Assembly (NCBI RefSeq): GCF_001787335.1
Contig: NZ_CP014674.1
Coordinates: 2,026,501 to 2,090,500, forward strand
Length of the DNA stretch: 64,000 nt
Direction of reading: 5' to 3'
DNA from: Kozakia baliensis
GTDB lineage: Bacteria; Pseudomonadota; Alphaproteobacteria; Acetobacterales; Acetobacteraceae
A program made the translations under genes and the position numbers. Shown in pieces: positions 51,541-61,354 of this stretch. The number at the start of each line of letters is the position of its first letter. Position 1 is the first letter of the stretch. The notes beneath the pieces were generated by a model. That model was not told where the DNA came from, did not search any database, and saw only the letters and a program-made list of their open reading frames with translations.

Positions 51541-53591
51541 ATAATTTCGCTTTCGCCCCGCTTCTTCCGGTTTGGCTTCTAGCAGTTCTCGGTGCGTTGG
51601 CGCTGGCGTTGTGCATCTACGGCGCCATCCGACGCGCGCCGGGCATGATCTGGCGTTTGGGCGCGATACTCGTGCTGCTGGCTTGGCTCTCCGGCCCACG
51701 CCTGTTGCATCCCGTTCTACGCCCCGTCCCGCAGGATGCGTTGCTGCTGGTCGATCATTCCGGCTCCATGGCCTATCGCGACCGGCAAACCATCGCCGAT
51801 GCGGCGGCGGAACGTCTGCGTGCTCAGGCCTCCCATTTGCCGGGGCTAACGCTGCATAGCGTGACCGTGCGCAGCCAAGGCCACGGCACGAAGCTGTTCA
51901 ACGCGCTGGATCAAGCCGATTTGCCACAGGGGCGGTTCAGCGGTGCGATCTTGCTGACGGACGGCATGGATCATGACGTTCCCGCCCATCTCCCGCCGCG
52001 TTTCCGCTTACCGGATGGGCGCGCCTTGCCGATTCATGTACTGTTGACCGGCAAGGGCGAGGAAATCGACCGCCGTTTGCGTATTCTGCAAGCGCCGCCA
52101 TTTGCCATCGTCGACCAGGATGCAACGATCAAAATCCAGGTGGATGATTTAGGCGCGCAGGACTATGAGCCTGCCGAACTGACGATCCGCGAAGGGCAAA
52201 ACCCGCCACGCACCGTTCCGGTAACGACGGGCCAGCCGCAGAATTTGACCATGCGCATTACCCAGCCGGGCGAGATGCTGGTGGGGCTAAGCGTTTCTAC
52301 GCGGCCTGGCGAGGTATCGGATGTGAACAACCGTGAGGTGGTGCGCATCAACGGTGTGCGGGACCGACTCAAGGTGCTGCTCGTCTCCGGCACGCCGAAC
52401 CAGGGCGAGCGGGTTTGGCGGCGCTTGCTCAAGGCCGATCCGTCCGTCGATCTGGTGCATTTCACCATTCTGCGTCCACCGGACAAGGATGACGGCACGC
52501 CGCTTTCCGACCTGGCGCTCATCCCCTTCCCGATCAAGGAATTGTTCCAGGACCGGATTAAGCAATTCGACCTGATCATTCTGGATGGCTTCCGCAATGC
52601 GGGGATTTTGCCGCAGGAATATCTCGCCAACATCGCCGATTATGTACGGGGGGGCGGCGGATTACTGCTGACGGCGGGGCCGGAATTTACCGAGGAAGGC
52701 ACGCTTCAGGACACACCGCTCGGCGCGGTTTTACCCGCGCATGTCGATGAGGGCGGCGTGGCGGTGCAAAAATTCACACCGCAATTGACGCCGGTGGGGC
52801 GCAGGCATCCTGTCACCGCCGATCTGCCGCAGCCTTGGGGGCCATGGTATCGCGCGCTTCGTCCGGACCGTCATCAGGGCGAGGCGTTGATGAACGGGCC
52901 GGAAAATCAGCCGCTTTTGCTGCTGGATCATGTCGATCAAGGGCGCGTGGCGCTGCTGCTTTCCGACCAACTTTGGCTATGGTCGCGCGGAGAAGGCGGG
53001 GGCGGCCCTCAAGCCGAATTGCTGCGTCGCCTCTCGCACTGGCTGATGAAAGAGCCGCAGCTTGAGGAGAACCAGCTTCAAGCGATGATTTCCGATAACC
53101 GCCTGCTGGTGACGCGCCGCACTTCCGCTGGAGCGGCACCGCCCGCCGCCATCGTCACCGCGCCAGATGGAACGCGACGAAACCTGCCGCTGACGCGCAC
53201 CAGCGAAGGTGTTTTTACCGGTAGCCTACCGGCGGAAGGCGCTTATGGCATTTGGAGCGTGCGCGAAGATGGGCTAACGGCCTTCGCCGCGCCGACGGAG
53301 CGCGATCCTCTGGAGCGCGCCGATTTACGCGCCACAGCGGAAAAGCTCTCCCCCCTTGCACAAGAGAGCGGCGGAGCAACGGATTGGCTACCCAATGGAG
53401 CCTCCACTCCACAACTGCGCCAAGTAGCCACGCAAGCTGCGATGACGGGCAATGGCTGGATCGGACTTCCGCAGCGCCTGGCGCAAGCCGCGAACGATGT
53501 CCGCCCGACGGCGCTTCTTCCCGTTTGGGCGGCCTTGTTGGCAGCGCTTACATTACTTTTCGTGGGATGGTGGCGTGAAGGCCGTCGATAG
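51537..53591 (+). CDS. VWA-like membrane protein of the MoxR operon
   Basis: A 684-aa membrane protein with two N-terminal segments (10-30, 38-55), a VWA-like domain with the metal-site pattern DHSGSM (about residues 77-82), a central glutamine-amidotransferase-like region (LIILDGFRNAGILPQEYLANIADYV, GGGLLLTAGPEF) and a C-terminal membrane segment (LLPVWAALLAALTLLFVGWW). This arrangement recurs at the end of alphaproteobacterial MoxR operons. Function unknown. Its ATG overlaps the previous stop. Confidence 0.88.
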   Translation: MNNFAFAPLLPVWLLAVLGALALALCIYGAIRRAPGMIWRLGAILVLLAWLSGPRLLHPVLRPVPQDALLLVDHSGSMAYRDRQTIADAAAERLRAQASHLPGLTLHSVTVRSQGHGTKLFNALDQADLPQGRFSGAILLTDGMDHDVPAHLPPRFRLPDGRALPIHVLLTGKGEEIDRRLRILQAPPFAIVDQDATIKIQVDDLGAQDYEPAELTIREGQNPPRTVPVTTGQPQNLTMRITQPGEMLVGLSVSTRPGEVSDVNNREVVRINGVRDRLKVLLVSGTPNQGERVWRRLLKADPSVDLVHFTILRPPDKDDGTPLSDLALIPFPIKELFQDRIKQFDLIILDGFRNAGILPQEYLANIADYVRGGGGLLLTAGPEFTEEGTLQDTPLGAVLPAHVDEGGVAVQKFTPQLTPVGRRHPVTADLPQPWGPWYRALRPDRHQGEALMNGPENQPLLLLDHVDQGRVALLLSDQLWLWSRGEGGGGPQAELLRRLSHWLMKEPQLEENQLQAMISDNRLLVTRRTSAGAAPPAAIVTAPDGTRRNLPLTRTSEGVFTGSLPAEGAYGIWSVREDGLTAFAAPTERDPLERADLRATAEKLSPLAQESGGATDWLPNGASTPQLRQVATQAAMTGNGWIGLPQRLAQAANDVRPTALLPVWAALLAALTLLFVGWWREGRR

Positions 53592-53638
53592 GCCCTAGAG
53601 GAGTCGCATCCTTCTTCATATTCGCTTATACGAGTCCC

Positions 53639-54277
53639 ATGCGCCAACCGAGACGTGTTATGAACGCCCACCCATTCCTTCGTTTGCTGCTTATCGCCAC
53701 GATCGCCACCACGCCGATGGTGTTGGTGCCGTGGCATGCCGCCCATGCTCAATCCTCCGACGATGCGGAGGCTGAACAAGAGGCTGAAGAAGCGCAGAAA
53801 AAAGCCGAGGCCCGTCGCGCCGCCAAGGCCGCGGCTCCGCCTTCCGCCCTGCCCGGCGCCGAATCTTCGGAGCAGGATTCAGGCCATGCCAATGCGGACC
53901 TCAACCCGACCTCGGCGCTGTTCGATGCCATCAATCGCGGCAGCCTCGGCGCAGCGAAGGAAGCGCTCAATCGCGGTGCGGATATGAATGGGCATAACGT
54001 TCTGGATCAGACGCCGCTCGATATGTCGATCGATCTGGGCCGTAACGACATTACCTTCCTGCTGCTGTCGATGCGCGTCTATAACCCCGATGGTCGCCTG
54101 GCGAACACGACGTCCCATGACGATATCGATACGGACGAAAGCGGCAACGAGCACTTGACGATCAAAGGCAACAGCCGCCAGAACGCGGCGGTCGCTACGG
54201 TGGCGGGACCGCATTACGATACAAGCGGTGGCCGCCCGCAGCCCGATATCGGCTTTCTTGGATTTGGGCGGAAGTAA
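53639..54277 (+). CDS. Exported ankyrin-repeat protein
   Basis: A 212-aa exported protein: signal peptide to about AHA-QS, an Ala/Glu/Lys-rich helical stretch (30-70), then two ankyrin repeats (about 90-150: SALFDAINRGSLGAAKEALNRGADMN, TPLDMSIDLGRNDITFLLLS). The binding partner is unknown. ATG 53639 or 53660 are both possible; neither has a strong ribosome site. It is 47 bp after the MoxR operon and may be cotranscribed. A GC hairpin spans its stop codon. Confidence 0.82.
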   Translation: MRQPRRVMNAHPFLRLLLIATIATTPMVLVPWHAAHAQSSDDAEAEQEAEEAQKKAEARRAAKAAAPPSALPGAESSEQDSGHANADLNPTSALFDAINRGSLGAAKEALNRGADMNGHNVLDQTPLDMSIDLGRNDITFLLLSMRVYNPDGRLANTTSHDDIDTDESGNEHLTIKGNSRQNAAVATVAGPHYDTSGGRPQPDIGFLGFGRK

Positions 54278-54296
54278 CCGCCCTTTCCTGGATTTT
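54266..54296 (+). terminator. Terminator of the ankyrin gene
   Basis: GGGCGG (54266-54271) and CCGCCC (54278-54283) form a GC stem that includes the stop codon in its loop, followed by TTTCCTGGATTTTT. It is the likely end of the MoxR-to-ankyrin transcript and lies next to the convergent ccrM gene. Confidence 0.6.
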
Positions 54297-54307
54297 TAAG
54301 GCGACTA

Positions 54308-56028
<1,721 letters not shown>

Positions 56029-56092
56029 GCGCTCCTTTCATCCTTCTGCTCAGGCGCGTTCGCAGAGCAAACGGTGAAGCGTCGTGCCTGCC

Positions 56093-56160
56093 GAATCGCT
56101 TTTGAATCAAAGTGAAACGGAAATAAACCCCCTTCGCGGCATTCGTGACTCTTTCGAGTC
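56093..56160 (-). promoter_or_regulatory. GANTC cluster upstream of rnhB-ccrM
   Basis: Four CcrM target sites: GAATC 56093-56097, GAATC 56104-56108, GACTC 56147-56151 and GAGTC 56156-56160. The last two form a palindrome (GACTC-TTTC-GAGTC). One site per 256 bp is expected by chance. In Caulobacter, methylation of sites in the ccrM promoter controls its cell-cycle timing. Confidence 0.55.
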
Positions 56161-56169
56161 GCAAAAACG

Positions 56170-56198
56170 AAAAAAGGCCTCGCACAAGGCGAGACCTT
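56170..56198 (-). terminator. Intrinsic terminator of the second CsbD-like gene
   Basis: Reading the minus strand: AAGGTCTCGC (56198-56189), loop of five, GCGAGGCCTT (56183-56174), then a TTTT run (56173-56170) and TTTTT shortly after. Stem of ten pairs with one mismatch. It lies 31 bp after the CsbD-like stop codon. Confidence 0.85.
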
Positions 56199-56228
56199 CC
56201 ATCATTCTGCGGCAAATAATAACGAGAA

Positions 56229-56519
56229 TTATTTGCGACGGCGGCCGAAGAACAGTGCGCCGATGACGGTGCCGAACAGGATCGACAAGCCCAGGGAGAT
56301 CAGCGGACGGTCCTGCACGAAAGCCGTGGCCTTCTCCAGATTGCTTTCAGCGTCGTCATACAGATCCGCGAATTCTTGCTGCGCCATGCCGGAAAGCTGA
56401 TCAACCTTGCCTTCCGCCTGCATCTTGGCGTCGCCCGTCAGGCCGCCAGCAGCGTCTTTCACGCGGCCTTTAGCTTCGTCCAGCAAACCTTCAGCTTTTT
56501 TTCCGGTCGTATCGCTCAT
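56229..56519 (-). CDS. CsbD-like stress protein with a C-terminal membrane anchor
   Basis: A 96-aa protein: an N-terminal CsbD-like hydrophilic part (KKAEGLLDEAKGRVKDAAGG, AKMQAEGKVDQLSGMAQ) and a C-terminal membrane helix with basic end (LISLGLSILFGTVIGALFFG-RRRK), like ElaB/DUF883 proteins that sit in the inner membrane. AAGGA seven bases before ATG supports the start. Likely induced by general stress; a sigma-EcfG-like promoter lies upstream and a strong terminator downstream, so it is a single-gene unit. Confidence 0.85.
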   Translation of the reverse strand: MSDTTGKKAEGLLDEAKGRVKDAAGGLTGDAKMQAEGKVDQLSGMAQQEFADLYDDAESNLEKATAFVQDRPLISLGLSILFGTVIGALFFGRRRK

Positions 56520-56591
56520 GATCTTATCCTTTATGAAAACTTCGATTTTATGAAAGTTCTGGTCTGTTAACCAGCCTCCGATAATGATGCA

Positions 56592-56617
56592 AACGGTCGG
56601 CGACAGAAACGGTTTCC
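56592..56617 (-). promoter_or_regulatory. EcfG-like promoter of the second CsbD-like gene
   Basis: On the minus strand GGAAA (56617-56613), 17 bp, CGTT (56595-56592). One mismatch to GGAAC-N16/17-CGTT. The distance to the start codon is about 73 bp. Two TTTCATAAA-type repeats lie between promoter and ATG. Confidence 0.45.
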
Positions 56618-56798
56618 TAGCATCCTATCTCTTGGTTCCTCCGCACCGGGCCTTAGGACGCATCAATGCAAGAAAATGTTTCGATCTTTGAACTTAAATT
56701 TAACTGACGACATGGGCAGTGCTCTTCAAATACTCTATGGTTTGGACGGATGCGGGAAACTCCGCCAGGCTCGTCATGGGGTGATGGAATGAGATCAT

Positions 56799-58169
56799 AT
56801 GGTTGAAAACACGGGCCCGGCGCGCCCAGACAACGCGCGTCAGACACCGGCTCAGGACACCGTGCCTTCCACGCCTCAACGACACCGCCGTAAACGTTGG
56901 ATTCTCATTGTCGTAGGTCTCGTTATCATCGCGTTGATGGCTGTCGCTTTTCTACGCCCGAGCCATAAGCAGGGTAGCGGAAACCGCCGTGGCGCGCAGG
57001 CGGGCAATACGGCGGAGCCGGTCGCCGTTACAAAAGTGACGACGGGCGACATGCCGGAAATCCTGACGGAGCTTGGCACGGTTGTGCCGATCACGAACGT
57101 CACGCTTCAGGCGCGCGTCAACGGTTACATCATGAAGGTGGAATTCGCCGAGGGCCAGCACGTTAAGGCGGGCGACGAACTCGTGCTGATCGATCCGCGC
57201 CCCTATCAGGTGGCTCTGGACCAGATGCTCGGCACGCTTCAGCAGGATGAAGCGCAATTGGCCGATGCGCGCGTGAACGCCAATCGTTACACCACGCTGA
57301 TCAAACAGAATTCCATCGCCGCCATGACGGCGAAAGACGCGGAATATAAGGTTCAGCAACTCGAAGGCACCGTGAAGCTCGATCAGGCCAATGTGGCGAA
57401 TGCCCGGCTGAACCTTTATTACTGCCACGTTCTGGCGCCAGTGGATGGGCGCGTGGGTATCCGCGCCGTCGATATGGGCAATTACTTCACGGCCGGGCAG
57501 TCGGGCGGTTTGACCGTTTTGACGCAAATGCAGCCGATTTCTGTCATCTTCACCATGCCGCAGGATCAATTGCCGCAGGTGACGGACCGCCTGCGCCAAG
57601 TCGGCGAATTGCCGGTCGAGGCTTGGGACAGTTCTAATTTAAAGAAAATCGCCACGGGAACGGTCAAGGCGCTCGATAGCCAGATCGACACTGCAACGGG
57701 AACGGTCCGCCTGCGCGCCATCTTCTCGAACGAAGACGAACATCTGTTCCCGAACCAGTTCGTCAACGCTCATTTGCTGGTGGATACGCTGCATAACGTC
57801 ATGCTGCTGCCATCCAACGCGCTGCAAACCGGTCCGGACGGGCAGTTCGTCTATGTCGTCAAGTCCGACAACACCGTGGAAGTACATAACGTCAAAACCG
57901 GCATCGCCAGCAACGACACGACGGTTATTCAATCCGGCGTTACGATCGGCGATCGGGTCGTGACGGATGGAACCAACCATCTGCGACCGGGCAGCAAGGT
58001 CACCATCCCGGCGGATGAAAACACCCAACCCACGGCGAACGACAATAACCAGCACGTCAGTCATCGCCGCGCCAAGACGAACGGGCAGCAAAGCGAAAGC
58101 GCTTCGCCATCCGCGCCCGAAGGACAACCGACCCCGCCTGCACCCAATAATAGCCAGTCAGGCCATTAA
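56799..58169 (+). CDS. mdtA: RND efflux periplasmic adaptor (MdtA-like)
   Basis: Membrane fusion protein of an RND efflux pump, 456 aa. A membrane anchor is at about 34-51. The first lipoyl half and hairpin follow ([21 protein letters not shown]), then a helical hairpin (130-190), [21 protein letters not shown], the beta-barrel part ([15 protein letters not shown]) and a membrane-proximal domain. The last 50 residues are a polar Pro/Ser/Gln-rich tail unusual for MdtA. It links the pump to an outer membrane channel, not found here. The 279-bp gap before it holds the palindrome TTAAATTTAA (56694-56703) and no clear gene. Confidence 0.92.
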   Translation: MVENTGPARPDNARQTPAQDTVPSTPQRHRRKRWILIVVGLVIIALMAVAFLRPSHKQGSGNRRGAQAGNTAEPVAVTKVTTGDMPEILTELGTVVPITNVTLQARVNGYIMKVEFAEGQHVKAGDELVLIDPRPYQVALDQMLGTLQQDEAQLADARVNANRYTTLIKQNSIAAMTAKDAEYKVQQLEGTVKLDQANVANARLNLYYCHVLAPVDGRVGIRAVDMGNYFTAGQSGGLTVLTQMQPISVIFTMPQDQLPQVTDRLRQVGELPVEAWDSSNLKKIATGTVKALDSQIDTATGTVRLRAIFSNEDEHLFPNQFVNAHLLVDTLHNVMLLPSNALQTGPDGQFVYVVKSDNTVEVHNVKTGIASNDTTVIQSGVTIGDRVVTDGTNHLRPGSKVTIPADENTQPTANDNNQHVSHRRAKTNGQQSESASPSAPEGQPTPPAPNNSQSGH

Positions 58170-58174
58170 CCCGC

Positions 58175-61100
58175 ATGAATCCGTCGCGCCTCTTTATCGA
58201 ACGGCCTGTCGCCACCAGCCTGCTGATGCTGGCGATTATGTTGACGGGCTTGCTCGGCTATCACTTCCTGCCGATCTCCGCCCTGCCCCAAGTCGAATAT
58301 CCGACGATCACGGTTTCGACCTTCTATCCCGGCGCAGGACCGGACGTGATGGCGACATCCGTCACCGCACCGTTGGAGACTCAGCTTGGCCAGATGGCGG
58401 GGCTGGATCAGATGACGTCGCAATCCTCCGGCGGCGCTTCGGTCATCACGCTGCGTTTCGGCCTCGACATGTCGATGGATATTGCCGAGCAGGAAGTTCA
58501 GGCCGCGATCAACCAGGCCAACTCGCTCTTACCGACGGATCTGCCCGCGCCGCCCATTTACGCTAAGGTCAACCCGGCGGACACGCCGGTTCTGACCTTG
58601 GGCATCACCTCCAAGACATTGCCGCTGACGGAGGTCGAGGATTACGTCAACACCCGGCTGCAACAAAAGATCAGTCAGATTTCCGGCGTCGGCCTCGTCA
58701 CGCTTTCGGGCGGTAACCGCAAGGCCATTCGCGTTCGGATCAATATTCCCAAGCTAACCTCCTACGGCATCGCCATCGATACGGTCCGCACCACGATCGG
58801 CACCGTCAACATCAACTCTCCAACCGGCACGTTCGACGGCCCCAAGCGCGCGACCACGCTGCGCATCGACGGGCAGATCACATCGGTTGAGCAGTTGATG
58901 AACCAGGTCATCGCCTATCAGAATAACGGGCCGATCCGCCTGCGCGATGTCGGCAGCGTGGTAGAAGGGCCGGAGAACGCCCAGCTTGCCGCCTGGGCCA
59001 ACAAAACGCCCGCGCTGATCCTCAACGTGCAGCGCCAACCCGGCGCAAACGTGATTTCCGTGGTGGACAATATTCTGGCCGTGCTGCCGCAACTGCGCAC
59101 GACCCTGCCGCCGGGGATCGAGATCACGCCGCTCACCAACCGCACGACGACCATCCGTGCCTCGGTCGAAGATGTCGAGTTCGAACTCTTCATGTCGATG
59201 GCGCTCGTCGTCGCGGTGATCTTCGTCTTTCTGCGCAACATCCCGGCCACGATCATTCCCAGCCTCAGCGTGCCGCTTTCGCTGATCGGCACTTTGGCCG
59301 TGATGTATATGCTGGGTTTCTCGCTCGATAATCTCTCGTTGATGTCACTCACCATTGCCACTGGCTTCGTAGTGGACGACGCCATCGTGGTGATCGAGAA
59401 TATCGCACGTTATGTGGAAATGGGAGAGGACCGCTATACCGCGGCGCTCAAGGGCGCGGGCGAGATCGGCTTCACCATCATCTCCCTCACCGTCTCGCTG
59501 ATCGCGGTGTTGATCCCGCTTTTGTTCATGAGCGATGTCGTGGGGCGCCTGTTCCACGAGTTCGCGATGACGCTCGCGATCACCATCGTGCTGTCGGCCA
59601 TCGTCTCCATCACGTTGGTGCCGATGATGTGCGCCCGGTTGCTGAGCGAGCGCCCGCACGATGAAAACGCCAAATCGCGTTTCCAGCGTTGGTCCGCCTG
59701 GGTCGAGCATCGCATCGATGCAGTGATTGCAGGTTACGGGCGCTGGCTGGACATCGTGCTGCGCCATCGCACGCTGACGCTGATCGTCGCCACCGGCACG
59801 CTCGTTCTGACGTTCGTCATGGCCGTGATCATCCCAAAAGGCTTCTTCCCGGTTCAGGACACCGGCGTCGTGCAGGGCATTACCGAGATGGCGCAGGCGA
59901 TCTCGTTCGATGGCATGAAAAAGCACCAAGAGGAAGTTGCCGCCATCCTCCTGCGCGATCCCGATGTGGAGAGCCTGTCCAGCTTCGTGGGCGTGGATGG
60001 TCAGAACATGACGCTCAATGTCGGGCGCATGCTGATCAACCTCAAACCGCTGAACAAACGCACGTCCAGCCTGACCGAAATCTTGGCGCGCTTGTCCCAG
60101 GCAGGCAATTCGACATCGGGTGCGAAACTCTATCTGCAACCGATCCAAGATCTGTCCCTGGATTCCACGGTTTCGGCTACGCAGTACCAGTTCATGCTGG
60201 AAAACCCGGATTACGACACGTTCAAGGTCTGGGTGCCTAAATTCATCGCGGCGCTGCGCGAGGAACCGTCGCTTTCGGATGTCACATCCGATCTTCAGGC
60301 GGAAGGACTGGTCGCGCATGTTGATCTCGACCGCACCAATGGCGCGCGTTACTCCATCACGCCGCAGACCGTCGATAACTTACTTTATGACAGTTTCGGC
60401 CAGCGCCAGATTTCCACGATTTATACGCAATCCAGCCAATATCGCGTCATTCTGGAAGCCGATCCTAAATTCCAGCACAATATCAGCAGCCTGAATCAGC
60501 TTTACCTGCCTGGCATGTCCAGCGAGATGGGCAGTAGCACGTCCGGCCCGACGCGCAACCCGACTTCTGGCCTCGTGCCGCTGCATCAGGTCACGACCCT
60601 AACGCGCGGCCTCGCCCCTCTGCTCATCACCCATTTCGGGCAGTTTCCGGCCACGACCATCTCCTTTAACGTCAGCAACGGATATTCGCTCGGCACGGCG
60701 ACTTCGGCGATCGAGCGGGTGGAGAAGTCGATCAATCTGCCGCCTGCGTTCCAAACCGCGTTCCAAGGCACGGCAGCAGCGTTCCGCTCATCGCTCAGCA
60801 ACGAGCTTTATCTCGTCATTGCTGCGCTGGTGGCCGTCTATATCGTGCTGGGCGTGCTGTACGAGAGCTTTATCCACCCCATCACCATTCTCTCCACCCT
60901 GCCCTCCGCCGCCATCGGCGCGTTGCTCGCGCTTTCGCTGTGCGGCATGGATTTGGACGTGATGGGCATTATCGGCATCGTGCTGCTGATCGGCATCGTC
61001 AAGAAAAACGCCATCATGATGATCGATTTCGCACTTGAGGCGGAACGATTGGAAGGCATGACGCCGCTGGAATCCATCCGTCGCGCTGCGTTGCTGCGCT

Positions 61101-61354
61101 TCCGCCCGATCCTCATGACCACGCTGGCGGCCTTCTTCGGTGCGCTGCCGTTGATGCTGGGCCATGGCGTCGGTTCCGAATTGCGCCGTCCCTTGGGCGT
61201 CTCGATCGTCGGCGGTTTGCTGCTTTCGCAATTGCTGACGCTGTTCACGACCCCAGTGATTTACTTGTTGATGGAAGACATCGCCGCCCGCACCCGACGC
61301 GTATTGAAACTGCGTCCGGCTCCCGAACGGCTGGCGGAACAGGCAGGCGAGTGA
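58175..61354 (+). CDS. mdtB: RND efflux permease, first of two (MdtB-like)
   Basis: Proton-driven inner membrane pump of 1059 aa with twelve membrane segments in two repeats and two large periplasmic loops. Typical features: [20 protein letters not shown] at the N-terminus, [20 protein letters not shown] (the charged pair of transmembrane helix 4), [20 protein letters not shown], and [19 protein letters not shown] in the second half. Two different permeases in tandem after one adaptor is the MdtABC arrangement, where B and C form a mixed trimer. It starts 5 bp after the adaptor stop and its TGA overlaps the next GTG. Confidence 0.94.
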   Translation: MNPSRLFIERPVATSLLMLAIMLTGLLGYHFLPISALPQVEYPTITVSTFYPGAGPDVMATSVTAPLETQLGQMAGLDQMTSQSSGGASVITLRFGLDMSMDIAEQEVQAAINQANSLLPTDLPAPPIYAKVNPADTPVLTLGITSKTLPLTEVEDYVNTRLQQKISQISGVGLVTLSGGNRKAIRVRINIPKLTSYGIAIDTVRTTIGTVNINSPTGTFDGPKRATTLRIDGQITSVEQLMNQVIAYQNNGPIRLRDVGSVVEGPENAQLAAWANKTPALILNVQRQPGANVISVVDNILAVLPQLRTTLPPGIEITPLTNRTTTIRASVEDVEFELFMSMALVVAVIFVFLRNIPATIIPSLSVPLSLIGTLAVMYMLGFSLDNLSLMSLTIATGFVVDDAIVVIENIARYVEMGEDRYTAALKGAGEIGFTIISLTVSLIAVLIPLLFMSDVVGRLFHEFAMTLAITIVLSAIVSITLVPMMCARLLSERPHDENAKSRFQRWSAWVEHRIDAVIAGYGRWLDIVLRHRTLTLIVATGTLVLTFVMAVIIPKGFFPVQDTGVVQGITEMAQAISFDGMKKHQEEVAAILLRDPDVESLSSFVGVDGQNMTLNVGRMLINLKPLNKRTSSLTEILARLSQAGNSTSGAKLYLQPIQDLSLDSTVSATQYQFMLENPDYDTFKVWVPKFIAALREEPSLSDVTSDLQAEGLVAHVDLDRTNGARYSITPQTVDNLLYDSFGQRQISTIYTQSSQYRVILEADPKFQHNISSLNQLYLPGMSSEMGSSTSGPTRNPTSGLVPLHQVTTLTRGLAPLLITHFGQFPATTISFNVSNGYSLGTATSAIERVEKSINLPPAFQTAFQGTAAAFRSSLSNELYLVIAALVAVYIVLGVLYESFIHPITILSTLPSAAIGALLALSLCGMDLDVMGIIGIVLLIGIVKKNAIMMIDFALEAERLEGMTPLESIRRAALLRFRPILMTTLAAFFGALPLMLGHGVGSELRRPLGVSIVGGLLLSQLLTLFTTPVIYLLMEDIAARTRRVLKLRPAPERLAEQAGE

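Noticed and set aside
59345-60319. 324-codon minus-strand frame inside the MdtB-like gene
   Set aside because: Antisense of a conserved permease; Arg/His/Asp-rich shadow.
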